A stretch of DNA of 64,000 nucleotides from CAZHON01 sp964534565 (lineage in GTDB: Bacteria; Patescibacteriota; Gracilibacteria; Peribacterales; Peribacteraceae). The notes under the pieces were generated by a model. The model did not search any database, was not told where the DNA came from, and saw only the letters and a program-made list of their open reading frames with translations. Of the stretch, positions 44,696-53,085 are shown in pieces (the first letter of the stretch is position 1; every line of letters begins with the position of its first letter). Position numbers and translations under genes: made by a program. Where the stretch lies: contig CAZHON010000001.1 in NCBI GenBank assembly GCA_964534565.1, forward strand, positions 631,618 through 695,617. Direction: 5' to 3'.

Positions 44696-45076
44696 ATGAC
44701 CTCTCTTCTACAACGTTCCGTCACGTCGGTCTCGACCGCGGTGGTGTCGGCCTTCATTGGTGCGACAACTGCATGGGCTGACTTCGGCGGTTCGCTTCCA
44801 GATATCGCAGGCACCCCGACGGTGACGAACCTGCGCACTATTATCACGAACACGCTTTCGTACGTGTTGGGATTCCTCGCATTGATTGCGGTCGTCGTGA
44901 TCATCATTGCAGGTATCCGCCTCATCGTTTCCCAGGGAAACGAAGAACAGCGCGATGCTGCGAAGAAGACCATTCTCTACGCTATCGTAGGTTTGTTGGT
45001 CGTTCTCTTCGCTCGCGTGATCGTTGCCTTCTTCACGCAACAAGTCGTGCAAGGAGTGAACACAGGAGGTGGATGA
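44696..45076 (+). CDS. VirB2/TrbC-like pilin
   Basis: 126 residues: signal peptide (about 1-30, ending TTAWA), a short polar stretch, then two long hydrophobic helices (near 57-80 and 97-122) joined by a charged turn QGNEEQRDAAKK. This is the layout of TrbC/VirB2 conjugative pilins and of the small pilin-like proteins in CPR genomes. Start at ATG 44696; the frame's TTG at 44660 would spoil the signal peptide. Followed by a strong terminator at 45097. Confidence 0.72.
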   Translation: MTSLLQRSVTSVSTAVVSAFIGATTAWADFGGSLPDIAGTPTVTNLRTIITNTLSYVLGFLALIAVVVIIIAGIRLIVSQGNEEQRDAAKKTILYAIVGLLVVLFARVIVAFFTQQVVQGVNTGGG

Positions 45077-45096
45077 TCCATCCCATTCTCTCGCAT

Positions 45097-45126
45097 AAAA
45101 AAGGAGGGCCCGCGCCCTCCTTTTTT
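45097..45126. terminator. Bidirectional terminator
   Basis: A6-GGAGGGC (45097-45109), loop CCGC, GCCCTCC-T6 (45114-45126). It separates the convergent pilin and PRC-barrel genes. Confidence 0.92.
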
Positions 45127-45137
45127 GTACCCGATCA

Positions 45138-45671
45138 TCAAGCGGCAGTAGGCGTGGTCTGTGCAATCAACTCCGCAGGAGAAATCTCATCGACGATTTT
45201 TTGTTGATCGCGAATCACGATGGCATCGGGTCTGATTTCCGTCACACACCTGACCGGAAGTGCATCCCCCCACAGGAATCCGAATCGACAGGGAAAGAGC
45301 CACTCCAAGCGAAAGAGTTGCGTATTGAATTGCACATCTCGACATCGTCCCAGTCGTCGACCGCTCTCGGTAACAATACGTTGCCCAAGTACGGTGCGAC
45401 TGTCATGGAGGAGTGGACGCAGTCGAATATGATCATCGGCAGGGGCCAGAATGGAGTGATCTCTCACCTCCACTCTCTTCCCGAATCGTTGAATATCACT
45501 ACATGCAATAAACCGCTCCTCGGTCGTAAAGAAACCCGGAACCAACACGAAGAAGCCCTCAATCGCCGCCGTATCGGGATTCAGAAGGATTCGGTCAACA
45601 GTCGCGAGTGGCTCGTCCGAGCCCTCTTCCACAACAGGCATGCCGCGACAGGTGGAGAATTTCACGTGCAT
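45138..45671 (-). CDS. PRC-barrel domain protein
   Basis: 177 residues with two PRC-barrel-like repeats (about 1-75, GMPVVEEGSDEPLATVDRILLNPDTAAIEGFFV, of which only part is diagnostic; and about 90-160, VLGQRIVTESGRRLGRCRDV). PRC barrels occur in RimM and in membrane- or RNA-linked proteins. No membrane segment. TACTAT (45680-45685) lies 8 nt before the ATG, facing the prs gene 20 bp away. Confidence 0.75.
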   Translation of the reverse strand: MHVKFSTCRGMPVVEEGSDEPLATVDRILLNPDTAAIEGFFVLVPGFFTTEERFIACSDIQRFGKRVEVRDHSILAPADDHIRLRPLLHDSRTVLGQRIVTESGRRLGRCRDVQFNTQLFRLEWLFPCRFGFLWGDALPVRCVTEIRPDAIVIRDQQKIVDEISPAELIAQTTPTAA

Positions 45672-45691
45672 CTGGTATCATAGTACTACAC

Positions 45692-46621
45692 ATGCACCTG
45701 TTTGCGGGATCATCGCACCCGGCCCTTGGACACGCTCTGGCCAAGGCATTGAAAACAAACCTCGGAAAGGTGACTCTGAAAGCGTTCAGCTCTGGTGAGC
45801 GATACGTTCGTTTCGACGAATCTGTCCGCGGAAAAGACGTCTACCTGTTGCAGACCGGTGACCTGCACCCCAACCTCGCATTGATGGAACTGTTCCTCAT
45901 GTGCCAGGCGGCAAAACTCAGCTTCGCAAGCAAGGTTCACGTCATTCTCCCGCACTTCCCCTACGCACGCCAAGACCGCGTTGCAGAACCGCGCGAGCCG
46001 ATCTCCGCCAAACTCGTTGCACACCTGCTCGAACAATCCGGTGCGGACCACATTCTGACCCTCAACCTTCACAGTGATCAGATCCAGGGATTCTTCACAA
46101 TCCCGGTCGACGCACTCGACGCTCGCGCACTCATCGCAGCACATCTGAAGAAACTGAAAATCAAGAACATGATGATCGTGGCACCGGACATCGGTTCGGC
46201 AAAGCACGTGAAGAAGTTTGCGGACCTTGTAGGCGCAGAACTCGCAATCCTCCACAAGAGCCGCAAAGAACACCACCATGCAGAAATCCTCCATGTTGTG
46301 GGGGATGTCGCCGGCAAGACCTGCGTGATCGTGGACGACATGATCGACACCGCCGGAACCCTCGTCTCTGCAAAAGAAGCACTTCTCAAGCATGGAGCAA
46401 ACAAAGAAGTCTACGCTGCTGCCACGCACGCCATCTTCTCCGGCCCTGCAATCGAGAGGCTTACGAAGGCAAACTTCAAGGAAGTGATCGTCACCGACAC
46501 GATCCCCGTCGAAAAAAACATCCTCCCGCACCTGACCATTCTCCCCATCGCTCCCCTGCTTGCAGACGTCATTCACCGCGTCGAAAAGGGCGAAAGCGTG
46601 ACCCAGATGTACAAGAAGTAA
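45692..46621 (+). CDS. prs: Ribose-phosphate pyrophosphokinase
   Basis: Makes PRPP from ribose 5-phosphate and ATP. 309 residues from ATG 45692: FAGSSHPALG, GKDVYLLQT, LPHFPYARQDRVAEPREPISAKL (ATP/flexible-loop region), LNLHSDQIQGFF, and the PRPP motif VIVDDMIDTAGTL. Frame upstream to 45608 is antisense to the PRC-barrel gene. TATCAT (45676-45681) is 10 nt before the ATG and overlaps the divergent gene's -10. Confidence 0.93.
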   Translation: MHLFAGSSHPALGHALAKALKTNLGKVTLKAFSSGERYVRFDESVRGKDVYLLQTGDLHPNLALMELFLMCQAAKLSFASKVHVILPHFPYARQDRVAEPREPISAKLVAHLLEQSGADHILTLNLHSDQIQGFFTIPVDALDARALIAAHLKKLKIKNMMIVAPDIGSAKHVKKFADLVGAELAILHKSRKEHHHAEILHVVGDVAGKTCVIVDDMIDTAGTLVSAKEALLKHGANKEVYAAATHAIFSGPAIERLTKANFKEVIVTDTIPVEKNILPHLTILPIAPLLADVIHRVEKGESVTQMYKK

Positions 46622-46725
46622 GGGTTGAAACGGTCCGTTTTGGCTCCCATTGGGCATTGCGAACCTAGGCCTGATTCCGTATCCTCCCTTGGCTTGTTCT
46701 TCGGGCAGGCGTCTTTCACACATAC

Positions 46726-46802
46726 GGGCGACTAGCTCAGCTGGTTAGAGCGCGACACTGATAATGTCGAGGTCGGCAGTTCAAGTCTGCCGTCGCCCAC
46801 CA
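46726..46802 (+). tRNA. tRNA-Ile (GAT)
   Basis: 77-nt cloverleaf GGGCGAC...GTCGCCC-ACCA; anticodon stem CGACA/TGTCG with loop CTGATAA, anticodon GAT. The last 16 nt recur at 46903-46918. Confidence 0.95.
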
Positions 46803-46902
46803 TCCGTCTTCGTCTGTCACCTGCGGGTGACTGGACTTCGCCGGGATGTTTTCTTCATTGTTCAAGTCGCAAGCCACGGCGTAGCTCGCAAGCGAAGCCG
46901 GG

Positions 46903-46918
46903 CTGCCGTCGCCCACCA
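46903..46918 (+). repeat. 16-bp duplicate of the tRNA-Ile 3' end
   Basis: CTGCCGTCGCCCACCA here is identical to tRNA positions 46787-46802, including CCA. A GTTCAAGTC like the T-arm also recurs at about 46859-46867. The 100-bp spacer has no gene. Consistent with an attachment-site scar or a partial tRNA duplication. Confidence 0.6.
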
Positions 46919-46965
46919 CTCTGTAACTCGAAACGACTAGCTTAAGCTGGCTCTGTTTCGTTTTT

Positions 46966-47547
46966 CTATTTCTGTTCCCGATGAAAGCATTCAACATACG
47001 GTGCAATGACCGGCCAAACATTCGGCGGCATCTGCTGAGAAATATCTTCTCCTCTTCGATAGTTTTGCCGAAGATCACTCGATGAAAATGGAGATTTTGG
47101 AGGACAGACAATCAACTCTTGCACTCGTTCACGCAGAGTATCTTCTTGCTCTTGTCCTAACAGAGCACCCACCCGTTGAAGGACGAGCAGACGAGCATAG
47201 GAAAGAAAGTAGTTGGCTTCTCCGGGTTTATACTTGCTTGTGGGCGAAACGAGATGATTGGCAACATCAGAGCCCATGGCAAGAACTCCGTAGAGATCTG
47301 CACGGATTCCCTGATAACTATTTGCAATGGCCTCATCATCCAAGACGCGCACGCGATCGGCCCAACTGTGATTTTGCATCGCAACGTATACCGATTCTTT
47401 GCGCACATCATAGGGCAAATCTTTCGGACGCTGGCGTCTTTTGGACAGAAACAAATCCAGCGAGTCAGAATGATCCAACGCCTCTTCAAAGAGAGCAATG
47501 TGACCTCCGTGGACAGGATTGCCTTGCATGAAGATGATACTTTTCAT
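46966..47547 (-). CDS. Nucleotidyltransferase (NadD/cytidylyltransferase-like)
   Basis: 193 residues. GNPVHGGHIALFEEAL matches the nucleotide-binding HxGH motif, and SPFSSSDLRQNYRRGED matches the ISST-x-(I/L)R motif of the nucleotidyl-transferase superfamily. Similar proteins make NAD precursors, but the substrate is not certain: the region between motifs is unusual (LFLSKRRQRPKDLPYDVR). TAGAAT lies 9 nt before the ATG. Confidence 0.72.
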   Translation of the reverse strand: MKSIIFMQGNPVHGGHIALFEEALDHSDSLDLFLSKRRQRPKDLPYDVRKESVYVAMQNHSWADRVRVLDDEAIANSYQGIRADLYGVLAMGSDVANHLVSPTSKYKPGEANYFLSYARLLVLQRVGALLGQEQEDTLRERVQELIVCPPKSPFSSSDLRQNYRRGEDISQQMPPNVWPVIAPYVECFHREQK

Positions 47548-47622
47548 AAAGGCATGATTCTACCAAATGGTACAGCTCGTAGCACTAGGAAGAATCGAGT
47601 AACAAGGTGTAGATTCCACACC

Positions 47623-47922
47623 ATGCCCTACCAAAACCTCAACCCGAACGCTCCGTACGATCAACTGGCTCCACTCACGAGCGCAGTCATTTTGTTCATC
47701 GTCGCGTTGATTGCTGTCGATATTGTTCTGAAAGGATGGGGAATGTGGCGGGCTGCGCGCTTGGGCAAGTCTGTGTGGTTTGTGGTGTTGTTGCTTGTGA
47801 ACTTTGCAGGAATCCTGCCCCTCGTCTTCCTCATCATGACGAACGCGGAGTACAACAAAAAGTTCCATCCCACGAAAACGAAGAAGATTGAGAAGCCAAA
47901 GGCAAAACCTCGAAAGAAGTAA
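47623..47922 (+). CDS. Small two-helix membrane protein (DUF5652-like)
   Basis: 99 residues from ATG 47623. Two hydrophobic segments (about 21-37 and 52-72) flank VLKGWGMWRAARLGKSVWF; a Lys-rich tail follows. The GxxxWRAAR...W pattern resembles DUF5652 proteins common in CPR genomes (from memory). TAGATT is 7 nt before the ATG. Its TAA abuts the convergent gene's stop in the palindrome AAGTAATTACTT. Confidence 0.6.
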   Translation: MPYQNLNPNAPYDQLAPLTSAVILFIVALIAVDIVLKGWGMWRAARLGKSVWFVVLLLVNFAGILPLVFLIMTNAEYNKKFHPTKTKKIEKPKAKPRKK

Positions 47923-49518
47923 TTACTTCGAGATCCACTCGATGAACTGCTCAAGCGTCACTCCGTTGGTCTGCTTTTGACCATCACGAACAATATTGCT
48001 GAGTTCCAACGTTTCCGGATTGAAGGTGAACGAGAAACTTTGATCACCCTGGGCGGTTGCAAACACAACCGAGAGAATTTGCACCTTCGAATAGGACAAT
48101 GCTTCCACCGATGTGTTGCGTGTGAACATCGCTCCTTTCTCCTGCAGCACGTCCTGCACACGTTCAATCACTGCATTTGCCTCTGCCGGAGTCAGTGGCA
48201 CCTCGTACAGGGCCGAGGACGGTGTGGAGGACTTTGGGAGAGGAATGGCAGGTGGAACGGCAAGCTCGTCGAGCGAAGAAAGAATTGCTCTCTGCTCGTC
48301 GCTCAAAACGCTTTCCCATTCGTCGGTGAATGCGTGAGCATCGTCGACCAATTGCGTTAAGCGATCTTGGAATTGAGCGGCGCGCAGCTGTAGTGCCGTT
48401 GCGTGCATGCTCTTGAGAAGGACAGAAAGGGCCTGTAACGAGTCCTTCTGCTGGCGAAGCACCTTTGCCGTCTCCTGCTTCCAACGATTGTGTACAAGCG
48501 ACGGGAGAGGGTCTGGGAGTGTGTCGATGAAGGGGTAGAGGAAGAGCAGTGAGGTGCGGTCGGTACTGGAGACATCTTTTGCGTTCAGCAGCACAAATGC
48601 CTGGGCACGAATTGCCGGGTGATACATCAACAGAAGCGAAAGGTCGCTCTGTTTTTCCAGTGTGAGATAGCGAGACGACAGTGCAGGAATCGGTGCAGAG
48701 AGCGAAAGAAGTTCTGCCAGTTGGCGCTGACCTTTCGGTGAGGTGAATGTGTCTTGATCGACAGAACGAAGGAGATCCGTAACGGTCAGCACATCACCCG
48801 AAGCCGTGGCCGCGTGCAGCTTGGCAACCAACTGAGAACGACGTTGCTCTTTGGTGTCGAGAATCGGAGCCATTCCTTTGATCACTTGCACGACGGTTGG
48901 ATCTTCTACCTCATCCTCCTCTGCAATGACGGACGGAAACCGCTCCAACCGTTCCTGTTGGCTTCGGCGATAGTCCGAGGGCAACACCATCGGGAGCGAT
49001 GAATCCATGAACCCAAGAATGTCGCTGCCCGATACGGTCTGCATCTTGATCGTCCACTGCATGCCGGACGGCACGAAGAGAGGCATTTTGCCGAGGCGTA
49101 CAAGCACAGGGGTGGAAATAGCCGCAACGGTGATGGAATCCTTGGAGCGATGGACGGCATATCCTCCATTCCAACCAAGCAGCGAAGAGCCACTGCCCAG
49201 TCGTACATGGCTCTCCCCCAATGCCGACACAAGCATGCTTCCACCACTGAGTGTCAGTACAGAATCCTTGAGCGACAACACGGCATCTCGATCGGGAAGG
49301 AACTGGGTTCCATCACTGAGTGTGCGGATGTCGGCTGAAGCGGTGTGCATCGTCGGCAACAGTTCCGCACGATGCAGAGAAGTCGTCGCAGTGGCCATGA
49401 GCGACACGGCAACAAACAGGAAAATCGGGGCCACGATCCAGTGACGGTGTTTGTGACCAGACACAGGCTGCGATTCAGCCTGATCATCGACCGTCCATGC
49501 ATCGTGAAGGGAGTTCAT
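47923..49518 (-). CDS. Hypothetical membrane-anchored extracytoplasmic protein
   Basis: 531 residues. One membrane segment near 28-48 after a His/Arg-rich N-terminus; the rest would be outside the membrane. Residues about 60-160 have a repetitive beta pattern (TLSDGTQFLPDRDAVLSL, LTLSGGSMLVSA, VRLGSGSSLL) reminiscent of FecR-like domains; the remainder is helical. No clear family. TATACT is 11 nt before the ATG with GAGAGG in between. Confidence 0.65.
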   Translation of the reverse strand: MNSLHDAWTVDDQAESQPVSGHKHRHWIVAPIFLFVAVSLMATATTSLHRAELLPTMHTASADIRTLSDGTQFLPDRDAVLSLKDSVLTLSGGSMLVSALGESHVRLGSGSSLLGWNGGYAVHRSKDSITVAAISTPVLVRLGKMPLFVPSGMQWTIKMQTVSGSDILGFMDSSLPMVLPSDYRRSQQERLERFPSVIAEEDEVEDPTVVQVIKGMAPILDTKEQRRSQLVAKLHAATASGDVLTVTDLLRSVDQDTFTSPKGQRQLAELLSLSAPIPALSSRYLTLEKQSDLSLLLMYHPAIRAQAFVLLNAKDVSSTDRTSLLFLYPFIDTLPDPLPSLVHNRWKQETAKVLRQQKDSLQALSVLLKSMHATALQLRAAQFQDRLTQLVDDAHAFTDEWESVLSDEQRAILSSLDELAVPPAIPLPKSSTPSSALYEVPLTPAEANAVIERVQDVLQEKGAMFTRNTSVEALSYSKVQILSVVFATAQGDQSFSFTFNPETLELSNIVRDGQKQTNGVTLEQFIEWISK

Positions 49519-49587
49519 GTTTTCCTCTCAGTATAGCAGATTTATGGGTTTTGAGCCACTCCACCAATGACCTGATACACTGCAGTT

Positions 49588-50073
49588 ATGCGCATTCTAG
49601 GAATCGACCCGGGACTGGCAACAATCGGCCTTGGTCTCATCACCGCTTCGTCCCCCCACACGGTGACGGTAGAAGAATGGCTGACGATCGAAACGAAGGC
49701 AGGGGGGGAGAACGCACAGCGCTTGGCCGAGATCGCCAAAGACCTAAATGACTACCTCGATCAAACGAAGCCAGAGTTAGCCGTTGTCGAACGACTCTTC
49801 TTCGCAACGAACCAAGTGAGTGCCATCGAAGTCGCGCAGGCGCGCGGAGTGATTTTGTTGTGCCTGGAACAGCACGGAATTCCGATGCTCGAACCGACTC
49901 CTCTGCAGTTGAAGGGCGCCATCACGGGAGACGGACAAGCGGACAAACGCCAAGTGCAGGACATGATGGTTCGTGTGCTTAAACTGAAGGAACTGCCAAA
50001 ACCGGTCGATGCTGCCGATGCCCTCGCACTCGCCTATTACGGCGCATTGGCGGGTATGACGACAGTCGCTTAA
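49588..50073 (+). CDS. ruvC: Holliday junction resolvase RuvC
   Basis: Cuts Holliday junctions. 161 residues; catalytic D7 in MRILGIDPGLATIG, Glu in LAVVERLFF (about 66), and the Asp pair in DAADALALAYYG near 140. TACACT (49576-49581) is 6 nt before the ATG. The stop overlaps the recF stop by 4 bp (shared TTAA). ruvA and ruvB are not adjacent. Confidence 0.95.
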   Translation: MRILGIDPGLATIGLGLITASSPHTVTVEEWLTIETKAGGENAQRLAEIAKDLNDYLDQTKPELAVVERLFFATNQVSAIEVAQARGVILLCLEQHGIPMLEPTPLQLKGAITGDGQADKRQVQDMMVRVLKLKELPKPVDAADALALAYYGALAGMTTVA

Positions 50074-51173
50074 CGACGAGTCACGCTGCCAGCCTGCACA
50101 TCGAATACATCCACACTGCCTGCGTATTTCGGAACGCGGATTCCGGTGAGGAACACCTGCGCATCTTGCAGTGCACCGAGCAACGCCTCCTCATGTCGAT
50201 CGTCCAATTCGGAACAAACGTCATCAAGCAGAATCACCGGGCGCTCTCCGCGCTTGAGTTCCAAGTACGCCACCTGCAGCAAGAGGAGTGCGATGAGTGC
50301 GACGCGTTCTTGCCCACGTGAAGCCCAGGTTCGTAGTTCCCTCCCTTTCGCAAACAGCTGCCAATCTTCGCGGTGCGGACCGCTGCCGGTTGTCTGCAGC
50401 AACAGATCGCGATCGCGATGCGTCAGAAGAATGGTGCGATGTTGTGCGGCAAGCTCATTCAATGACCGCGCTTCCGTCTGGCGCTCGTACGCAATCTTCA
50501 CGTCTCCCCACTGCTCACCAAGAGCCGCAAGTTCCGACGGCAATGTCGACTGCAACGTCTCGATCAATTCAAGACGACGCAGCGTCACGACCGCTCCCGC
50601 TGTGCTGAGTTCCGTGTCCCACAACTCCAAATCAGCAACAGATGCGTTCTTCGCTGCGATCCTCTTCAGGAGTGCATTTCGTTGCTTGAGAACCTGCTGA
50701 TACTGCTGCAATGCTTGATACGAATCAGGCTCGACTTGGCAGAGAAGTTGATCGAGAAAACTGCGACGATCGGCCGGAGCTCCACGGAAGAGATCGAGAT
50801 CCTGTGGCAAGAAGGTAACGGTCGGCAATGTGCCTGCGTACTGGGACGCGGGAGTTGCGACGTCTTGAACAAAGAATGCTTTGCGCTTTCGCGGAGTCAC
50901 CATGCTCACAACCTCCAGCATTTTTTCGTCACCCGCATCGGTGAGCACGGTGCCTTTAATGCGATAGTGTTCGTTCCCCCAGGTACGCAGATCTTCATCC
51001 TCAGCACCACGACACGAACGCGTGAGAGACAACACAGAAATCGCCTCCAAGAGATTTGTTTTCCCTACCCCGTTTGGCCCCGCAAACAGCGTACACTGCA
51101 CGCCAGGAGTGCATTGCAACGAGAGTGCCGGGTAGCTGCGAAATTGCTCGAGACCGAGCGAGAGGATACGCAC
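50070..51173 (-). CDS. recF: DNA replication and repair protein RecF
   Basis: SMC-like ATPase that loads RecA at gaps. 367 residues from GTG 51173: Walker A AGPNGVGKT (31-39), signature region SRGQERVALIALLL, and Walker B ILLDDVCSELD. TATACT (51180-51185) is exactly 6 nt before the GTG and is the last unit of the repeat array. dnaA and dnaN, its usual neighbours, are elsewhere. Confidence 0.95.
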   Translation of the reverse strand: MRILSLGLEQFRSYPALSLQCTPGVQCTLFAGPNGVGKTNLLEAISVLSLTRSCRGAEDEDLRTWGNEHYRIKGTVLTDAGDEKMLEVVSMVTPRKRKAFFVQDVATPASQYAGTLPTVTFLPQDLDLFRGAPADRRSFLDQLLCQVEPDSYQALQQYQQVLKQRNALLKRIAAKNASVADLELWDTELSTAGAVVTLRRLELIETLQSTLPSELAALGEQWGDVKIAYERQTEARSLNELAAQHRTILLTHRDRDLLLQTTGSGPHREDWQLFAKGRELRTWASRGQERVALIALLLLQVAYLELKRGERPVILLDDVCSELDDRHEEALLGALQDAQVFLTGIRVPKYAGSVDVFDVQAGSVTRR

Positions 51174-51179
51174 GGAGAG

Positions 51180-51271
51180 AGTATACGAGTGTAGGAGTAA
51201 ACGAGTATACGAGTATTTTTACTATGGAGTTCCACACAGAAATACACCGTCGCACGAGTACACTCGTATAC
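51180..51271. repeat. 8-bp-period -10 hexamer array before recF, with inverted arm
   Basis: Minus-strand hexamers TATACT, TACACT, TTTACT, TATACT and AATACT begin at 51180, 51188, 51196, 51204 and 51212, exactly 8 bp apart. The inverted arm TACACTCGTATAC (51259-51271) is a perfect 13-bp complement of 51181-51193 and ends just before the NUDIX stop codon. Confidence 0.8.
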
Positions 51272-51733
51272 CTATCCCTGAGCTAATTCCTCTGCTTCCT
51301 CCAACATCTTCTCAACGAGTGACCTATACGCCTCTCGGCGCAGGCGTTTCCCCATTTGTCCGCGGGTGATCCATTCGTACCCGTTGATCTCTTTATTATC
51401 GACCTGCACCGACACATCAGCGGGAGCGAGTGCATAAATGAACGAAATATGCTGCCCCTTCACACTGTCGGGACGGAACCTGCGATACGACAGTGGGAAG
51501 TCATACTGATAGACCTTGTCGCTGATTCCAAGCACCCGCACTCCCGTCACTCCTGCCTCTTCAGAAAGCTCACGAAGAGCACCCTGTTCGACCGTCTCTC
51601 CTTCCTCAATTCCACCCTGCGGCAACTGCCAGGCATCGCGTTTGCGGGGTTTGTGGACAAGAAGCATCTCAAAACCATCACCCGCCGGGCGAAGGAGTAA
51701 GACAGCCGCTCCGTGTCGATAGGTATCGGACAT
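51272..51733 (-). CDS. NUDIX hydrolase, RppH-like
   Basis: 153 residues from ATG 51733 (MSDTYRHGAAVLLLRP). The full Nudix box GGIEEGETVEQGALRELSEEAGV occupies 40-62. It resembles RppH/diadenosine polyphosphate hydrolases (WQLPQGGIEEGE). RppH-type action on 5' triphosphates would be notable where most mRNAs look leaderless, but the substrate is unproven. TACACT (51741-51746) is 7 nt before the ATG. The longer frame to 51787 is array sequence. Confidence 0.88.
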   Translation of the reverse strand: MSDTYRHGAAVLLLRPAGDGFEMLLVHKPRKRDAWQLPQGGIEEGETVEQGALRELSEEAGVTGVRVLGISDKVYQYDFPLSYRRFRPDSVKGQHISFIYALAPADVSVQVDNKEINGYEWITRGQMGKRLRREAYRSLVEKMLEEAEELAQG

Positions 51734-51740
51734 TACCGCC

Positions 51741-51865
51741 AGTGTAGAAGTATAAAAGTGTAAAAGTATAGAAATTCTGAACGACATTTATCGGATAGTC
51801 ATTGAAATATCCTAACGTCAAAAAGGGAGTGAACATCTCACTTCTATACTTTTACACTTTACACT
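51741..51865. repeat. 8-bp-period -10 hexamer array before the NUDIX gene, with inverted arm
   Basis: Minus-strand hexamers TACACT, TATACT, TACACT and TATACT begin at 51741, 51749, 51757 and 51765. The inverted arm at 51842-51859 is a perfect 18-bp complement of 51756-51773, and a further TACACT follows at 51860. The arm runs into the stop codon of the L33-like gene. Confidence 0.8.
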
Positions 51866-52053
51866 TAGCTGGAGTGCTTCTCTTCCTTCAACTTCACTGG
51901 CACGCGGATGCGGCAATCTGGGCAGTACTTCTCTACCTTGAAATCCTTCCATCCAACACCTTTCTGGTTTTGCTTGTGCAAACGCACGGACCCGACGCGA
52001 CTCTTGTCGGTTGGGCAGAACATGCCGAAGACTGTGCGCTTTCCACGAGGCAT
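51865..52053 (-). CDS. rpmG: Small zinc-ribbon ribosomal protein, L33-like
   Basis: 62 residues from ATG 52053 (MPRGKRTVFGMFC). It has a Cys near the start, then basic sequence and FKVEKYCPDCRIRVPVKLKEEK, which aligns with the L33 core LELKKFCPxCRKHTxHKE. Only three cysteines are seen, so zinc binding may be incomplete. TACAGT is 9 nt before the ATG. The assignment is moderate; another small zinc-ribbon protein is possible. Confidence 0.5.
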   Translation of the reverse strand: MPRGKRTVFGMFCPTDKSRVGSVRLHKQNQKGVGWKDFKVEKYCPDCRIRVPVKLKEEKHSS

Positions 52054-52118
52054 AGCCGCGATACTGTACTGATAGGTCAAAGGGAGCGCAAGCCCCAAAA
52101 TAGACTCTTTTGACCCGT

Positions 52119-53045
52119 TTAGTGCTGGGAGTTCGTCTGCAAATAGCCAAAGGCACTATTCGCTGCCGTAGCACCCTCTCCTGCGGCTGTTGCAAACTGG
52201 GCAAAGTAATTGCTTCCGTTCGTAATGTCCCCTGCTCCAAAGACTCCAGGGACCGTCGTGCGCATTCCTCCATCGACCTGCAAATACCCCTTGGCGTCCG
52301 TTGTGCAGCCAATCGACTTCGCTAAATCCGTTGCCGGGTCCGCACCAATTTCGATGAAGACTCCGTCGACAGCAAGTTCACTCTGCCCCTGAAATGGTTG
52401 TGCGAGTTTGATGGAGCTCACCTTCTGGTCTCCCAGAATCTCTGTCACATTGTTCTCGAGCACGAGCACGATGTTGTCTTTCGACTTCACTTTCTCCACC
52501 CAGTAGGGCTCTGCACGGAATTCGTTGCGGCGATGGACCAAGTACACGGTCTTTGCGACCTGAGCCGCAATGGCAGCACCTTCGACAGCGCTGTCTCCCC
52601 CACCGATCACGGCAACCGTCTTGTTGCGATAGAAGAACGCATCGCACGTGGCGCAGTACGTCACGCCTTTGCCGGACAAACGATCTTCGCCGGGAACACC
52701 CATGTGACGCTTGTTGCTGCCCATCGCGAAGATAATCGTCTTTCCTTCGACGACCTCTCCATCATCCAAGTGGAGTCTGAAACCACCATCGATTTTTTCG
52801 ATCTTCGTGACCTTTGCAGTTTTGCTCGTCACTTCTTCAAAACTCTCTGCATGCTTTTGAAACTTCTCCATCAAGTCCGGTCCTGTGATATCAATCTCAC
52901 CAGGCCAGTTACCAACCTCAGCAGCTGTGATGCCCAAACCACCGGGAACGGTGCCTACCATGAAGGTTGAGAGCTTGTAGCGGGCGCTATAAATCGCAGC
53001 GGTGTATCCCGCGCAGCCTTTGCCAATAATTAAGACGTCGAACAT
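52119..53045 (-). CDS. trxB: Thioredoxin reductase
   Basis: FAD/NADPH flavoprotein reducing thioredoxin. FAD site IIGKGCAGYTAAIYSAR (6-22), redox pair CATC (131-134), NADPH site VIGGGDSAVEGA, and C-terminal FAD motif GVFGAGDI. 308 residues. The first glycine loop reads GKGCAG rather than GxGPAG. TACCAT is 6 nt before the ATG. Confidence 0.94.
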   Translation of the reverse strand: MFDVLIIGKGCAGYTAAIYSARYKLSTFMVGTVPGGLGITAAEVGNWPGEIDITGPDLMEKFQKHAESFEEVTSKTAKVTKIEKIDGGFRLHLDDGEVVEGKTIIFAMGSNKRHMGVPGEDRLSGKGVTYCATCDAFFYRNKTVAVIGGGDSAVEGAAIAAQVAKTVYLVHRRNEFRAEPYWVEKVKSKDNIVLVLENNVTEILGDQKVSSIKLAQPFQGQSELAVDGVFIEIGADPATDLAKSIGCTTDAKGYLQVDGGMRTTVPGVFGAGDITNGSNYFAQFATAAGEGATAANSAFGYLQTNSQH

Positions 53046-53085
53046 GACTCAATGGTACTCGACGCGAGGGGCGGAATGCAAAAAC

